The position numbers and the translations under genes were made by a program. Shown here in pieces: positions 1-12,200 of a stretch of DNA of 64,000 bases; the stretch's first letter is position 1; each line of letters starts with the position of its first letter. The notes under the pieces are model-generated. The model did no database searches and was not told the DNA's origin. It was given only the letters and a program-made list of their open reading frames with translations. The stretch lies in the NCBI GenBank assembly GCA_964036045.1, contig OZ038389.1, positions 42,531,119 through 42,595,118 of the forward strand, in the 5' to 3' direction. The stretch comes from Eutreptiella sp. 'Long Island Sound 2002'. Lineage: Eukaryota; Euglenozoa; Euglenophyceae; Eutreptiales; Eutreptiaceae.

Positions 1-1088
1 TATAAGCCAGTGGGGGCAGAAAAAAATTTCAGCAAAATTGCAAGTGAACAAAAATCTCCTGCACCATAGGCACCGGAGTTTGGGTCTGAGCACACCAACG
101 TTTTGGGCCATAGAACATTTGTGTGCATGTTGGATGAGTGGATGGATGGGTGGTGGTAGGGCGTGGGGGGGGGGGGGGGGGGATGTCCTGCACTTGTGTT
201 TGGCTTCTTTTTTAGGTGACCACGGATCGGCCGTACAGGGTGCAGTAGAGCCCTGTACAGGGGACTACTAATGAGCTTGTGCCTCATCATCGATGAACAA
301 ACCCAAGATGATGTAGATGATGAATGGCCTTCTACTCAAGATGCAGTGGTCCCCAGTGGACCCCACTGCAGAGGAGGTACTACACTAGCTTTGGGCCCCA
401 TATCAAAGCCTACAAACGAGGCACTGTTCTCACTTAAGGAACCTAATGAGGCCCTGCCATGATGTGCCCCTGTCAGTGGTCGAGCGATACCCCAAATCAA
501 GTGATATAAACCATACATTTTCCACGCATGTAGGTCCAAATCGCACACCCTGAATGTGGGGAATCTCCCTTGCTTGACGTTCATCATGCGCAGCTCCTCT
601 GTTGCCCCATTGCTGTTTGAGCCCTTTGAACTAAAAACATGGTGGAATTCCTGAAATTCGTGCTTGCTGACTTGCGAACGTGCCCACTACCGGTCCTTCA
701 AGAGAGTATTGTTTGCTCCTTGCATGATATGGAAATGCCACTGTTTTGTTTTTTGAGCAAACAACAGCTACAATAGCCATCTTAAAGAAGGACAGGGATG
801 TCGTTGTTCAAATTTTGCTTTTTTTTTTTCACTAAAGACAGCCCTCCAGGACTGCCCCCCAAGGCGGTGGTGACAAGCCAAGTGCTAGCAACTAAGCACC
901 AACTGCTGGCAAATACCGGCTGAATTTTCTGGGTTGACCATCAAATACCATTTGATTAATTGCCAACTGCTCCCTTAACAATGCATTTTATGGAGGGTGC
1001 TACATTTCATTTCATTTACAATCCTTAAAACCTGGTGTGGTTCATGGATGGTCGGCGGCAATACAAAATGAGGTTGCGGCGTACGCAC
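1..1088. other. no gene recognised
   Basis: I see no exon with good splice sites or a recognisable protein in this stretch. It holds one G homopolymer of about 18 bases near 165-182 and otherwise mixed-composition sequence. Short open frames on both strands look random. Confidence 0.5.
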
Positions 1089-1296
1089 CTGAAACTGGTC
1101 TTTTTTTGAACGTCTTCCTTTGTCGTCCCGTGTTGCCAAGAAGAACTTCAGCTGCTCCAGCGCAGCATCTGTAGCCACCACCAATTCTCGAGGAGCGCGT
1201 TCAGCCCCGACGTTGACTGACGGCCGTGCATGTGCATTGAAAGTCTCCCAAAAGACGACCTCAGTGACTGGCGGCGCTGCATATGCCTTGACAAGG
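1089..1296 (-). CDS. isolated internal exon, hypothetical protein
   Basis: On the minus strand an open stretch is bounded by a good acceptor (TTTTCACAG at 1297-1305) and a good donor (CAG/GTGCGT at 1089/1088). It encodes about 69 residues, including the blocks KAYAAPPVTEVVFWETF, SVNVGAERAPRELVVATD and a basic end RDDKGRRSKKDQF. Codon use looks protein-like, and the frame closes only beyond the proposed splice sites. I do not recognise the family. Flanking exons could not be identified with confidence, so gene extent and function are unknown. It could be a chance open stretch, but the paired splice signals argue against that. Confidence 0.4.
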
Positions 1297-4200
1297 CTGT
1301 GAAAATGTGGAAAGGCCGCACATGCTTGTGTTACCCAAAAAAAAGAAACATTCACAGGTGGAAGCACCATGCAGGGCATCAAGTTGCTTGAGGTTTCAGA
1401 GGGGGGAGGTTGGTGAGGGGGGGCGATGGACCAACTAGAAACAGATGCTGTGTGCACGCTTTGTGTGCGCGTTGTGCAGAGTCAAAACTTTCTGGCCTAT
1501 TGTGGCCACTTTGCGTCGATCCATACCCAGGGCCCAGAGAAGTTTTTTGTTCTATATGGACCCCCTAACCAATGGTGAGGATCCCAGGTTCTACCTCCAA
1601 GTCTCCAAGATGGAACCCCACGGGGCCCCACTGGTGAGGACCATGTTTAGCGCGGCATGGGTTGGTTGGAAAAAAACTTCATGATTTCTGAATGACCTCA
1701 AAAAACCCCCAGGGCCAGGTTTGGGCTATCATTTGGTGAAAATGGGAACGCATATGAACCAATGAACAAACATATGAACCAAGTAGCACCAATTCGGCCC
1801 TTAGGTGCCCACACCCCCTCCATGGCCATTACTTCTTGTGTGCCGTGCAGCCCAGGTTGGCCTTGGCATTTGGCCTAAATAGCAGGGGTTTCGGCACCCC
1901 CCGCCCCATTTCTTGCAAAGCGAAAATATTCCACACACAGTTTTCAACATAACGTGACAGAAATCACGCCAAAATTGGAGGTCTGAAAATTTTTGTCTAT
2001 AAAGGGCCGTGGGGGGTCAACCCATCTCAGATCCTTTCAGAGGGGTAAGGGGGTCCTAACAGAGGGGGTTCAAAATGCACTGAGGTGTAATGGTCCCCCC
2101 CCACCATAAGCAAGTTGGAGCTGCCCCAAGGGCTTGAATTGAAGTTTAGGACACTAAACTGTTTCAGTTCTAGTAATTGAAACTGGTTCGTCACGTCTAG
2201 TTCATGAAGTCAAGATGATCAAGGATGAAACAATGCACTGGTGCGCCCCCCCCCCTCCACACACACAACTGATTCCAAAATTTCAAACATTGTACTCTCG
2301 TCTGTTGCTGTTTGTACCCCGATGTTATGGTGCACATGATATGAGAACACCGTGTTTCACATTTCTTGGGAACTCACCATTCTAGATGTTCAAAATATGG
2401 TGCTGGCAGGGAGGTGTAACGGCGGCCAAAGCCAGGACAATGATTGTGCCGCCTGAGATAGTTGCTACAGCTACCTGTGGGCATGCACTAGTATTCGCAA
2501 TGTCCTGAAATGTCTTAGCTGAGGTTCTGAAATTAGCGACTTGTGCTATTTTGCATCTGCCAGTGTTCATTTGCCTATTGGAATTGCCTATTGAAATCGG
2601 AGTTATATCCATATTTCATTGATGGCACTCTGCTGGTCTCTTAGGGGTATCAGAGCATGAGTCAGCTCTGGACTGGCAACTTACACTATGCTTCATTGCT
2701 ATGGGTGAGGCAGATGAACGGCCAAAAAAACAAAGTACCAAGTAGCTTCGCTACTTCTGAATAGTTTCGATTTCTATGTTGGTTGTATGATTTTGATGGA
2801 CACAAAATGTTCCCGCATGGGTTTCTTGCACAGAGGTTGATTAACTAAATGGCTATACACTAGATTCCTATTGAAAAGTCCTAGGTTTGGCCCCATCTGT
2901 GTAATATCAAGTTCTGGAAATGTGGTACCACCATTTCAGTATAGGAATTGCTTGATCAATGACTGGGGCCGAAATGCATTTTGAAGTTTTTTTTTTTGCG
3001 GTAAACACAAGTACAGTTTACTCGCAATTACTGCAAAACACAAAATTACACAACGTGACTACTTTTTTTGTTACACGCATTTGCCGCAAAAAAAACATGT
3101 ATTACAACATACACAGGCTTTTTTTTCATCTTAACAACCCCTATGAGTTGGAATGTACATTGGTATGCGGTTTTTGTATGGTGCGTGGTTGTGTGTTTGT
3201 AGGCGCATCTGCAACAATCAGGCCTAGAAATTTAGGTGCCTTGGCTGTGGAACGATAATCAAATAGTCAATTTCAAATATTTCCAAGTGGATTGGGGACA
3301 TCCAACATGGTAGGACTGGTTTTTGGCCCATCTGCACTCCACAAATGTCCAAAAGTGCTTGAAAAATGGCCCATCTACAAACCTGAAGTGGGTCAAAACC
3401 GAGTGCAAAACGACCTTTTTCAAAACTGTTCCATAACCATCAAGTAAAATAAAACCCACAAAGCGCAAGCAGCACAAGCAGCCAGCAAACCGCAGCATTG
3501 AAAATACACACCCAAACCCGAACCAGGACTGTGTATTGGGGTGTGCTGATCAATACAGAGGCGGCTGCACCGGCCACCAGGGGGCGGGGGCGCTGGGGCG
3601 ACCATGCATGCGGTGCCTGCCAATGGGCCAAAGCCCAGTTTAAGGCCACGGCAGTGCAGTGGGCGGACAGGCGGGGTGCAGCCCATGCGGTAGGCCTCGC
3701 TCTTTTGTTTGGTGACCGCCGATGGGGCACTTCCCACAGTTTGGGCGTGTGCCGAGACGTCGCTCAACGGACGGTCCACAAGGCACCAAAACTTAGGGGC
3801 ACTCCTCCCCCACATGACGTCCGCCCCCCGCCTCCCGCCCGCTGTCCTCCACTTTGATGCCCCACCCCATCCTCCCAAAACCCTCGGGGACCGCGACGGG
3901 GGGTGTACAGGCCCCGGGGGGACGGCCCGTCGCGAACAGATCGGACGCGAGGAGTGCCACTTATAACCGGCGTTCCCCCCCCTGATCATCCCTCGCGCCG
4001 GTCATGAGGGGTCCGCTCCCCGGCATCCGACCCCCCCACCCCCTGCGGGGCCGGTCCAGAGGTTGACTGGGCAGCGACATCGACAAAGACCTGCGGGGGT
4101 GGGGGGGTGGGGGGGGGTCTGATCTGGTACGCCCTGCAGTATTGGGACGTGCCCCGGGGCTCGTCCCTCACGGTCCCTTGGCTAAGGGCTCGGGGTCGGG

Positions 4201-6000
4201 CGGCCCGCTGGTCTCCCAAGGGGGGGGGGGGGGGGCGCTTCCCTGGGGCGATGTGCTGAGTGCAGTGCAGTGAAGTGGTGTCCCTTCCTGGCGTCCCTCG
4301 GGGGAGCCAACAACCTCCATTGATCCGCGGCCCATCGCGATCAGCGCGACACGGCAATGATTTTGAGTCATGCCCCCCCCCCCCCCCCCCCGAAGTGATG
4401 CTGGTGGACATGCGATTGCCAAGCCCGTAAACTGCTGGGGCGGACGGGCTTCCAATTGGAGATTGGGGGGGGGGGGGATCGATAGAGCCCCCTGGCTAGA
4501 GCCCCCCCTCCCCGAAAAAGGGCTCAATTGACCCCCGGGCCTCGGAGGTGACCCAGAACCAAAAATCGGCAAAGAAATGAAAATGGGATTTTTGGAATCA
4601 GTGCGTCGAGGGGGCTCAGAAAAGTCATCATTTACCACATATTTGGTGAAAAAAAATTGACCATTTTTAATGCTCCAAAAAAAAAATTGGCACCTTCGGC
4701 GCCAGAGTCCATAATAACTGATTAATGGTGCCTGTCAATTGAGCCCTTTTCCCAAACCCCCCCCCCCCAGATTTTGGGGGCGCTATTGACCCCCCCCCCC
4801 CCCCTCACTTGAAAACCCAGTATGCCCTGGACCCATCTCCTCACCCCCCCCCTCTGTCTGCCGGGCACTTGGGCGCGTCATACAAATGTCATGGCACGGG
4901 ACACCGTGCCACATTGTGCCCCACATTGTGCCCCACCCGCTTTTGTGGACCCCCCGCTCCTTTGTCTCGTTTTCGGCGCGCTGCTGAGCAGCAGGGCGTC
5001 ATGTGCATCCATGTCACAGACGAGGGGCGGGGGGGGGGGGGGGGGGGGGATCTCATTTGCGTACGTGCCGTAGAGCCACAGAGCAGGACCCTTCGTGCGT
5101 TTTGTGATCATAGAGGCTGTGCCTGCCCTGCGCGCACGCAACGGCGGTGGTACTCCTTCGTGTCAGATCGCAGGGATCGGTCTTGTGCAGTGCATTTTCA
5201 GTCAGCAGCATGCGCTGCATAAAGTGTGAACAACGCAGAAGTGTGCATGGGGCCCTCAGGAGGTCAAACACATCTCAGTACAAATGTGTTCCCAAGCGAG
5301 GGGGGGGGGGGGGGGCATGGGTGGTGATGAAAACGGGGGTGACAGGGATCATCCACTTTTGACCCGTTTGGGTGCTTAGAAAGCCCCTGAAGTCCTGGAC
5401 AACAGCCGGATTTGGTGAAAAAAGACTGATTCCAACAGAGTCCAGGGTCCATCGAAGATGCTACAAAACGGTGTTTTTATTGTACACTACAACGCCGACG
5501 CTCTTTGGCACTGTACAATCGCAAAAGGCGTGAAATAGAAATGATACGGTGCACAGTTGGCACGGCGCGCGGTGCAATGGACAGGGGGTGCCCGGCGGGC
5601 ACGGGACCGACCGTGTAATGCGCAGTGCGCCGAATGCGACGGAACATGTGCAGAGCGGCTGCCGTGCGGTCTGAGCGGTGTGTGCGGTGATGCGTGCTCG
5701 GAGTACACCGCATGTGGCGTGCACGTTGAGTGCCATCGCACGTCCCACCCGCTCGGTCCATGTTCCACATTATGCGAACTCCTTGACAATCATCATCACG
5801 TTGTGTACAGGCAAGGTGTTGTGCGAGCAAAGAGGTAAGAAGAGGGTGTAGGACACTGGGCGTCGCACTAACAACAGCCCGTTGCTTGACAATATACACA
5901 GCAGCACCAACCAGGCAACACGGTCGCTAGTCTGGGGCGTCGGATTCATGTATGTACACCGACTAACGAACATGCCCCGTCGGCCATACGCATCTATGCA
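1297..6000. other. no gene recognised; GC-rich, homopolymer-rich middle
   Basis: No convincing gene. From about 3500 to 5350 the sequence is GC-rich and broken by G or C runs of 10-20 bases (about 4220-4236, 4374-4391, 4467-4478, 4790-4803, 5029-5050, 5300-5315). The minus-strand open frame at 2382-2612 has hydrophobic stretches but no supporting splice signals or motif. Short open frames at 3420-5300 follow the GC bias and overlap on both strands. Confidence 0.5.
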
Positions 6001-6620
6001 TCACACCAAGTCCCCCACAACCCCCGCATCAACCCTCCTAAAGGCCTCCACTGCCGCCTCCTGCAGCGCTGCCACGAACTCCGAGGGGCTATGAGGGGTG
6101 CCGGGCCCTCCCCTCACCAGCCCTTGCCATGCCCAGTCCCTCCCATCAAGGAACCGCGCCCCATACCTTGGTGGTATCCTCCGCGGCCCCCTTTGCTCTG
6201 CCCCCCGCCTCCACTATCCCCATGGTATCCCTTGCCCTTGCACCTGCCACCAAACCCCTTGCCCTTTCCCAGCCCTCTCCCTTGCAGTGTTTCCTCGGGC
6301 TGCTGCAGCGTGGGGCGCAACTGGTAATCCGTTCGGAGCTCCATGCTGGTGCCCTGCACGTCCTTCGCCTCCTCGGGCTGCTGCTGGGCAGCATGCACCT
6401 GAGGAAAAGGAATGAATGGTATATACCTCCAGAAATTAGCATCTCAGCACTCAGCAAGCCCATTGGGAGAGCAAACAGAAGAAAATTCAGCACTCGAGCA
6501 TAACAGAAGTTTCCGCATAGCACCTGTTCTTGGGGTGACTCTAACAGAACCAAATGCCAAAAAAAACCACTCACCACGCAAAACCCTGTATGCAAACGGC
6601 AAAAGCTGTTGATAAACTTA
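6001..6620 (-). CDS. glycine-rich (RGG/GKG-like) protein, 3' exons
   Basis: Three minus-strand segments join in frame. An upstream exon near 6575-6620 (FINSFCRLHTGFCV) ends at a strong donor (GTG/GTGAGTGG). A 176-nt intron follows (6399-6574), ending TTTTCCTCAG. The main exon is 6118-6398. A 29-nt GTGAGG...ATAG gap (6089-6117) then leads to the last exon (6001-6088), which ends in TGA. The main exon begins with a Gln/Glu-rich stretch (HAAQQQPEEAKD) and continues as a Gly-Lys-Arg repeat (GRGLGKGKGFGGR, GGRGGYHQGMGRG), like the low-complexity tails of RNA-binding proteins. The role in RNA binding is inferred from composition only. The 29-nt intron is very short and may be wrong, in which case the protein ends at a TGA at 6114-6116. 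Exons further upstream (to about 7300) are probable but unresolved. Confidence 0.4.
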
Positions 6621-7354
6621 CTTGACAAAGTCGTGCACCTGTGGTCTTTGAACAAAGCCCCTCGGGACTGAAAGCCTGGGATTTATGACCCAGCGACAAA
6701 GATATACAAGGGGAATATTAAAAGGACAAAAGATTAGAGGGAAATTAATTTGGCACATCCATGTTAAAAGTATGGTCATGCATTCAATTAAAAGCTCACA
6801 TGCTGCACAGCACATTCTGATGTGCCCCATTGTCCACAAACTTGGCGAAAGATAGGCGATGCGATACCCTCAAACAAACTTGAATAACCACGCCGGCGCG
6901 ATCAGTAGACATTTGGTAACTAGTTTCACCAAGTGAGACCATGGTGGATCTGCCCAACAGAGACCCAGGGTATGCCAGTCGTATCCACAACATGAATTTA
7001 ATGGAGTACTATAAAGCGTCTCGGTAATTTTTTTTCAATTGGCATACATATCCACAAAACAGTCCAAGGGATTGTAAAGCTTGCTCCTGTGATTCTCGTA
7101 AGAGGCGATAAGATTCCTTCTTCCCACACCTCAGTGCATGCCTTTTGCTTGCGGCCAGCACACGCAAAGGACTGCCAGAGCTCAGAACCCCTCCAAGATA
7201 ACCCAGGTGATACACAGAAAGTGCCCATAGTGGCTGGCCAACAAAGTGGGTACCAGCACTTTGCGGGTACAGTACAAGCCCAGTACAATATAGCATAATA
7301 TTGTGGACTCATGCAGTATTGTGTTTCATTTTCTCGCTTTGTATTGTATTATTT

Positions 7355-7413
7355 TGTGGTGTGGTGTGGTGTGGTGTGGTGTGGTGTGGTGTGGTGTGGT
7401 GTGGTGTGGTGTG
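7355..7413 (+). repeat. (TGTGG)n pentanucleotide array, first of three
   Basis: About 11-12 perfect tandem copies of GTGTG/TGTGG. The array directly abuts a 105-bp segment (7411-7516) that is repeated at 8197-8305, where it is again joined to the same pentanucleotide on the same side. Confidence 0.95.
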
Positions 7414-7516
7414 CCGAAGGCACTGTTACCAAAAGGCAATGGCCGGGATGTCTACCCACGGGTACAGGGAAACGGGAGGGCTGTGTGTGTCGCGTGCGTG
7501 CTGTGTGCTAGTGTGT
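7411..7516 (-). mobile_element. truncated LINE 3' end (second copy)
   Basis: This segment (plus strand begins GTGCCGAAGGCACTG) matches 8197-8305, the 3'-untranslated end of the LINE at 8197-13700, with only scattered differences. Both copies are joined to (TGTGG)n at the identical base. That is what a severely 5'-truncated insertion of the same element would look like, with the pentanucleotide either its target or its 3' tail. Confidence 0.65.
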
Positions 7517-7744
7517 TGTTGTACAGTCAGGACCAGTGCAGGGTTGCACTGGGCCGGTGCTGCTGTGCCGACGCCTATGCACGGTCAGACAAGGTCTATT
7601 GGGCTCACTACACTGTGTGTGTTGTGCTGCACTGCACTGTGTGTGCTGTGCTGCACTGCTGGGTGCTGTGCACTGAACTGCACTGTGTGCCCCATGCTGC
7701 ACTGCACTGTGTGCGCTGTACTAGGCGAACCAGCAACACATTGC

Positions 7745-8113
7745 CTCACCGCCTAGGGGCGGTGGGCAGTGGAACTCTTGAAATGCACTGCCACACTGCC
7801 TGGGGCAGTGGGCAGTGGAACTCCTGCAAAGCACCGCCACACTGCCTGGGGACAGTGGGCAGTGGATCTCCTGCAATGCACTGCCTGGGGGCAGTGGGCA
7901 TTGGAACTCCTGCAATTCACCGCCACACTGCCTGGGGGCAGTGGGCAGTGGAACTCTTGCAATGCACCGCCACACTACCTGGGGGCAGTGGGCAGTGGAA
8001 CTCCTGCAATTCACCGCCACACTGCCTGGGGGCAGTGGGCAGTGGAACTCCTGCAATGCACCGCCACACTACCTGGGGGCAGTGGGCAGTGGAACTCTTG
8101 CAATGCACCGCCA
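7745..8113 (+). repeat. 47-bp minisatellite, about 8 copies
   Basis: Tandem units of about 47 bp carry the core GGGCAGTGGGCAGTGGAACT followed by CCTGCAATGCACCGCCACAC. The spacing between 7929 and 7976 is exactly 47 bp. Copies vary by single bases (CTCTTG/CTCCTG, TGCACC/TTCACC) and one is shortened. It lies between the two LINE 3' ends and ends exactly where the second pentanucleotide array begins. Long open frames across it on both strands are repeat artefacts. Confidence 0.9.
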
Positions 8114-8198
8114 GGTGTGGTGTGGTGTGGTGTGGTGTGGTGTGGTGCGGTGCGGTGCGGTGCGGTCGGGTGTGGTGTGGTGTGGTGTGGTGTGGTGT
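8114..8198 (+). repeat. (TGTGG)n pentanucleotide array, second
   Basis: Tandem TGTGG with an internal variant block of TGCGG units (about 8145-8165). It sits immediately at the 3' end of the LINE on the minus strand. Confidence 0.95.
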
Positions 8199-8366
8199 GC
8201 CGAAGGCGCTGTTACCAAAAGGCAAAAGGCCGGGATGTCTACCCACGGGTAAAGGTAAACGGGCTGGGCTGTGTGTGTTGTGCGCGCGCTGTGCGTAAGT
8301 GTGTAGGCCTCGGCAGGGGGAGGGGGAGTCGGGGAGACCTGGTGAGTTCGCCTCTGGCGACCGCGC

Positions 8367-9260
8367 TTATTCCAGGAGCTCTCGCTGCACCCCTTCCCTT
8401 TCTGCTTGCTGGTGCAGGCGTAGCTCCTGCAACGCCCACGCCATCGTGCTGCCCGGGCCCAGGCGGGCCTTCGGCAGTGTGGCACGCGCCTTGGCGTGGG
8501 CGTACCAGATCCGTATGGACTCCTCCACGACGTGGCGGAGGAACTCCGTGCCCAGCGAGTGGGGCCCTGTACACTCCAGGTGGGCCAGCTGCATGGAGGG
8601 GGTCCGCAGGGCTGCCGCCCACTGCTCCAGCACAGTCGGTTCCCACAGCTGGTGACGCACCGGGGCCGCCCGTGGCCCCACCTTCTGGTCGAGCCACGCT
8701 GCGAGGCGCCGGCGGGCTGGCCCCCACTCGTGCGATTGAGCCGAGCAGGCCCACAGGTGGGGCGCCGTCTCGGGCTGTGTCCCGCACAGGAGGCACGTTG
8801 TATCCAGCACTGTGCCCCGGTGGGAGGAACGGTGGGCTAGGACGGCCATGGTCGGGACGTTGTCCATGCGATGCGCCGTGATGTGGCGCTGCTGGTCGTG
8901 GTCGAACCAGTCCAGGGGGAGGCCCCCCCCTGGCATGAAATTTACCCCCCACCGGGCCTCGTAGATGGCTTGCGCCGGTATGGAGGCCCGGTCCTGCAAC
9001 CAGTCACTCAGCGCCGTCGGGGAGAGCTGGCACTGGTCGCGGAAGGGCACTGGGGGGATAAATGAGTAGGGGCGCCTGAGGAGCCACGTGAGGTCCACCT
9101 CCGGCGGCTCCCGCGTCGCTGCGTCCACACGGACGTTGAGGTCCGTGATCCAGTGCGATGGTGTGGTCACCACATTGATGGCAGACCTCGGGGAGAGGCG
9201 CTGCCCCCCCAGGACAGTGGCGTAGAGGTGGTGGATGCCATCTCCGCAGTGCCCTCCTTC
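8367..9260 (-). CDS. LINE ORF, C-terminal part: rest of RNase H region and zinc finger
   Basis: This continues the LINE frame after the in-frame TAG at 9261-9263 without any shift, beginning EGGHCGDGIHHLYATVLGG. It contains a zinc-finger module, CLLCGTQPETAPHLWACSAQ (C-x2-C-x7-H-x3-C spacing), of the type found at the C-terminus of many LINE reverse transcriptases, followed by about 110 residues ending QRELLE and TAA. The finger is thought to bind RNA or DNA during target-primed reverse transcription; that role comes from family knowledge. The segment may be expressed only by readthrough, or not at all if the TAG terminates translation. Confidence 0.7.
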   Translation of the reverse strand, partial: EGGHCGDGIHHLYATVLGGQRLSPRSAINVVTTPSHWITDLNVRVDAATREPPEVDLTWLLRRPYSFIPPVPFRDQCQLSPTALSDWLQDRASIPAQAIYEARWGVNFMPGGGLPLDWFDHDQQRHITAHRMDNVPTMAVLAHRSSHRGTVLDTTCLLCGTQPETAPHLWACSAQSHEWGPARRRLAAWLDQKVGPRAAPVRHQLWEPTVLEQWAAALRTPSMQLAHLECTGPHSLGTEFLRHVVEESIRIWYAHAKARATLPKARLGPGSTMAWALQELRLHQQAEREGVQRELLE

Positions 9261-12200
9261 CTAGTACGTGCGGAGGGCCCCCACTGCTGCCTCCGAGTCC
9301 GGCACCAGCCAGTAAACCCCCTGCTGTGTCGCCAGCCGGCGGGCATACGAGAGGAGGGCCATCGCCTCCCCCTCCTGGGAGGTGCCCACTCCTGAGGCCA
9401 CCTGGGCCTGATACTCCCCAGGCCCGCTCTGGACGACCCCGGCCATGGCCATACCCGCCTGCGTGGCCCCTGCATCCACCGCCACGACACTGCCTCGGAG
9501 GGTCGCCAGCGCAGGCAGGTCATGGAACCAGACGCCCGGGCGAGTCTCAGGGGCCAACACTCGCGGGGGGTCGGTCGCCCGGCCGTGGGGCGCCAGGAGG
9601 GCCATGTCCCCATGGTGCTCCCTAAGGTGGGTGCGCAGGGCCTGGTGTAGCTCCGCTGGCACTGTCCCCACCGTATCGAGGGAGTAATAGAGGGGCCCCT
9701 TGTGCGGGTGCCCCGGGCATTTGTGCGCCATGCACTCCGCTGGATATTGGAAGCGCGCCACCGCCGCCGGGGCTATGGCGATCCACGGAAACGGCGGCAG
9801 CGTCGAGGTGACCGTCACGAGAGGGGCCTGCGATGTGCTGGCCGAGTTCCAGTAGGCGGCAGTCGGGGGGGCTGTCGTCCACACGACGGTGGGCGCCCTG
9901 ACCCGAGTGCGCTGGAGCTGGGCCAGGGACTCCTGCCGGTGGTCGCCCCACAGCTGGGCGTGCAGTGGCGCATCCACCTGCACTTGGATATCCAGGAGGG
10001 CCACCAGGAGGCGGTGGAGCCTGGTGTCGCTGGGCAGGGTGCCCGGGGGCTGCTGGCACAACCGGGGTTCTGGCGCCCAGCCCGCGGTCTCCATGGTGTC
10101 CTGCAGGGCCGCGGTCATCCGGAGGGGCTGTCCCCTATGGTATATCGTCTCCATTCGGGTGGTTTTGGCCGCCCGGCCCCCCACTATGACTTCCGCCTGA
10201 TAGGTGGGCACGGCCCTCGGGATCCAGTCCTTGGGCGCCGCTTGCCATCGCGGCGTGGGTTCCCTCAGGAGCGGGACCAGTACCGCGGCGTGGCGGGCCA
10301 GCCACGCTCGTAGCCCCGGGATCCCCTTGCGGGCTGGCGCTCGTCTCTTCAGGGCTCGCTCCGGCAGCACCTGGTGATTCTCTGTGTAGAGGTCGCCGAG
10401 GTGATGGTAGCCCAGGGCCTGTACCGTTTCGTACACCGTCGGGGGGACGACCACCTGCGCGACGGCGCCATACAGAGTTGTGTACACCTCCACCCGGGGG
10501 GCAGGGGCCGCCGCTGCCGCCGATCGCGGCCCACCGGGACCTCGGACCAGGATGGGGGTGGTCCCTGAGCACTGGCCCGGCATCCACATGGGCATGGCCA
10601 CCTCATCCACGACCCGCTGCAGCGTGGCTATGAGGTGGGGGCACTTGGGGTGATGCGTGTACTGCCCCGGGGTAAGCACCGCCGGGCAGCCCCCCCTGAG
10701 CGCCTGGTGCGTTTGCAGGGAGTAGGCCTGGGAGTCCCGGAACTCCTGCTTGGCCCAGGCCCCCTGCCGAACCCACTCTCGAACTACCGCCGCCTGCCAC
10801 GAGTGCTCTGACCGAGTGAGACCCTGGCACCCATGCTCCCAGGGTCCCCAGAGCGCGTCGGTATGAGCGTGGCGGGAGATGCCCGTCACGTGCTTGTATG
10901 CTCGCACCATGAGAGCATCGTTTGCCGCGTGTACCTTGGCCGTGGGGCGGTACACGCTGGCCAGGGGGAGCAGCTTGCTCGGGAGCTTGGCCATGAGTAC
11001 CATCATGGCCGCGTCCGGGGAGAGCCGCTGGGGGCGGAGCTGTGTCCAGAGCTCCGCCCTGACCTCCGGCAGGTTGCGGGGGGCCGTAGGCGCCCCCTGG
11101 AGGTAAATGTCGGTTCCCATATATCGGAGGACCCTGGAGGGCTGTATCTCCGGGGCCCCTGCCAGTGCCTCCCGCCGCTGGTCCGGGGTACTCGTCACCC
11201 ACGCGCGGCCTAGGTGGCGGGCCACGGCTGCTGGCGTAGGCGACCGTAGGGGCCGTGGGTCTGACGTGGAGCCGTGCTGGATCTTGCGGTCAGGGACGTC
11301 CACCCGCAGGATTCCCTGGTAGTATACCCGCTGATCCAATAGGACCCCCTGTATGGGGTGGGAATCGCCCCGCTCCAAGAGGACGATCGTGTCGTCCACC
11401 CACATGAGTCCCAGGAAGCGGAAGGGCTCTACCGCCGAGGACCGGTATGCGATGTCCATGCATCGCAAGAAAGGGAGCGCCGCCGTCGCCCCCGCATGGA
11501 CCCCCTGGACGGTACCCTGGGGCGTACCCAGGAGTTGCGTCAGGGTGTGGGACTGCCAGGGGCCCAAGGGCAGGGTGTAGGAGAAACCCTCGGTATGGGT
11601 GGCAAGGTGGTCGGCCTCTCCCAGGCCCACCCGGGCTCCCACTATAGGGTGAATGTCCTGCGCGATTACGTCGAAGAATTTCGCGAGATCCGTGATCAGG
11701 ACGTCCACTATCCGGTTTTGAAGCCTGGCCAGGTCCAGCTTCATGTGCACCGTGCGGACGACCTCCTGGAGGGATATACCCCGCATGCCCCCCACTAGGC
11801 AGGGGCCCCCCAGGGCCCGCTCGTAGACGGCTGTCGCCACGGCATAGAAGGCCGTGGGCTCGAGTTTGGAGACGTGGGAGGAGATGGTTATCCCCCGGAG
11901 GTTCGCCTCCTGGACCGGCTGGTCCGGGTTTTTTAGGAGCAGGGTAACCCGCCCCCGCCTGCCCACCGTGCGGCTGACTGGGGGGCTGCGCACCACGGTG
12001 CACAGGGTCTTCTGGTCCGCCTCCGTCAGGTGTCGGTACCAGGATATATCGATGCAGACGTCCGCTTCGGGTAGGCGGAGGTCGGGGCCGCGGGCCTTCC
12101 CCGACTGCACCTCCCAGAGGTGGCGGGGCTGGACATAGTCGCCGCGGGCTGGCGGGGCATGTTGCGGCAGGAGCCCCAGGTACCTCTGGAAGTGGGCCCA

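Noticed and set aside
7303-8881. Two long plus-strand ORFs of 331 and 370 codons
   Set aside because: They are stitched from the pentanucleotide arrays, the 47-bp minisatellite and the antisense strand of the LINE.
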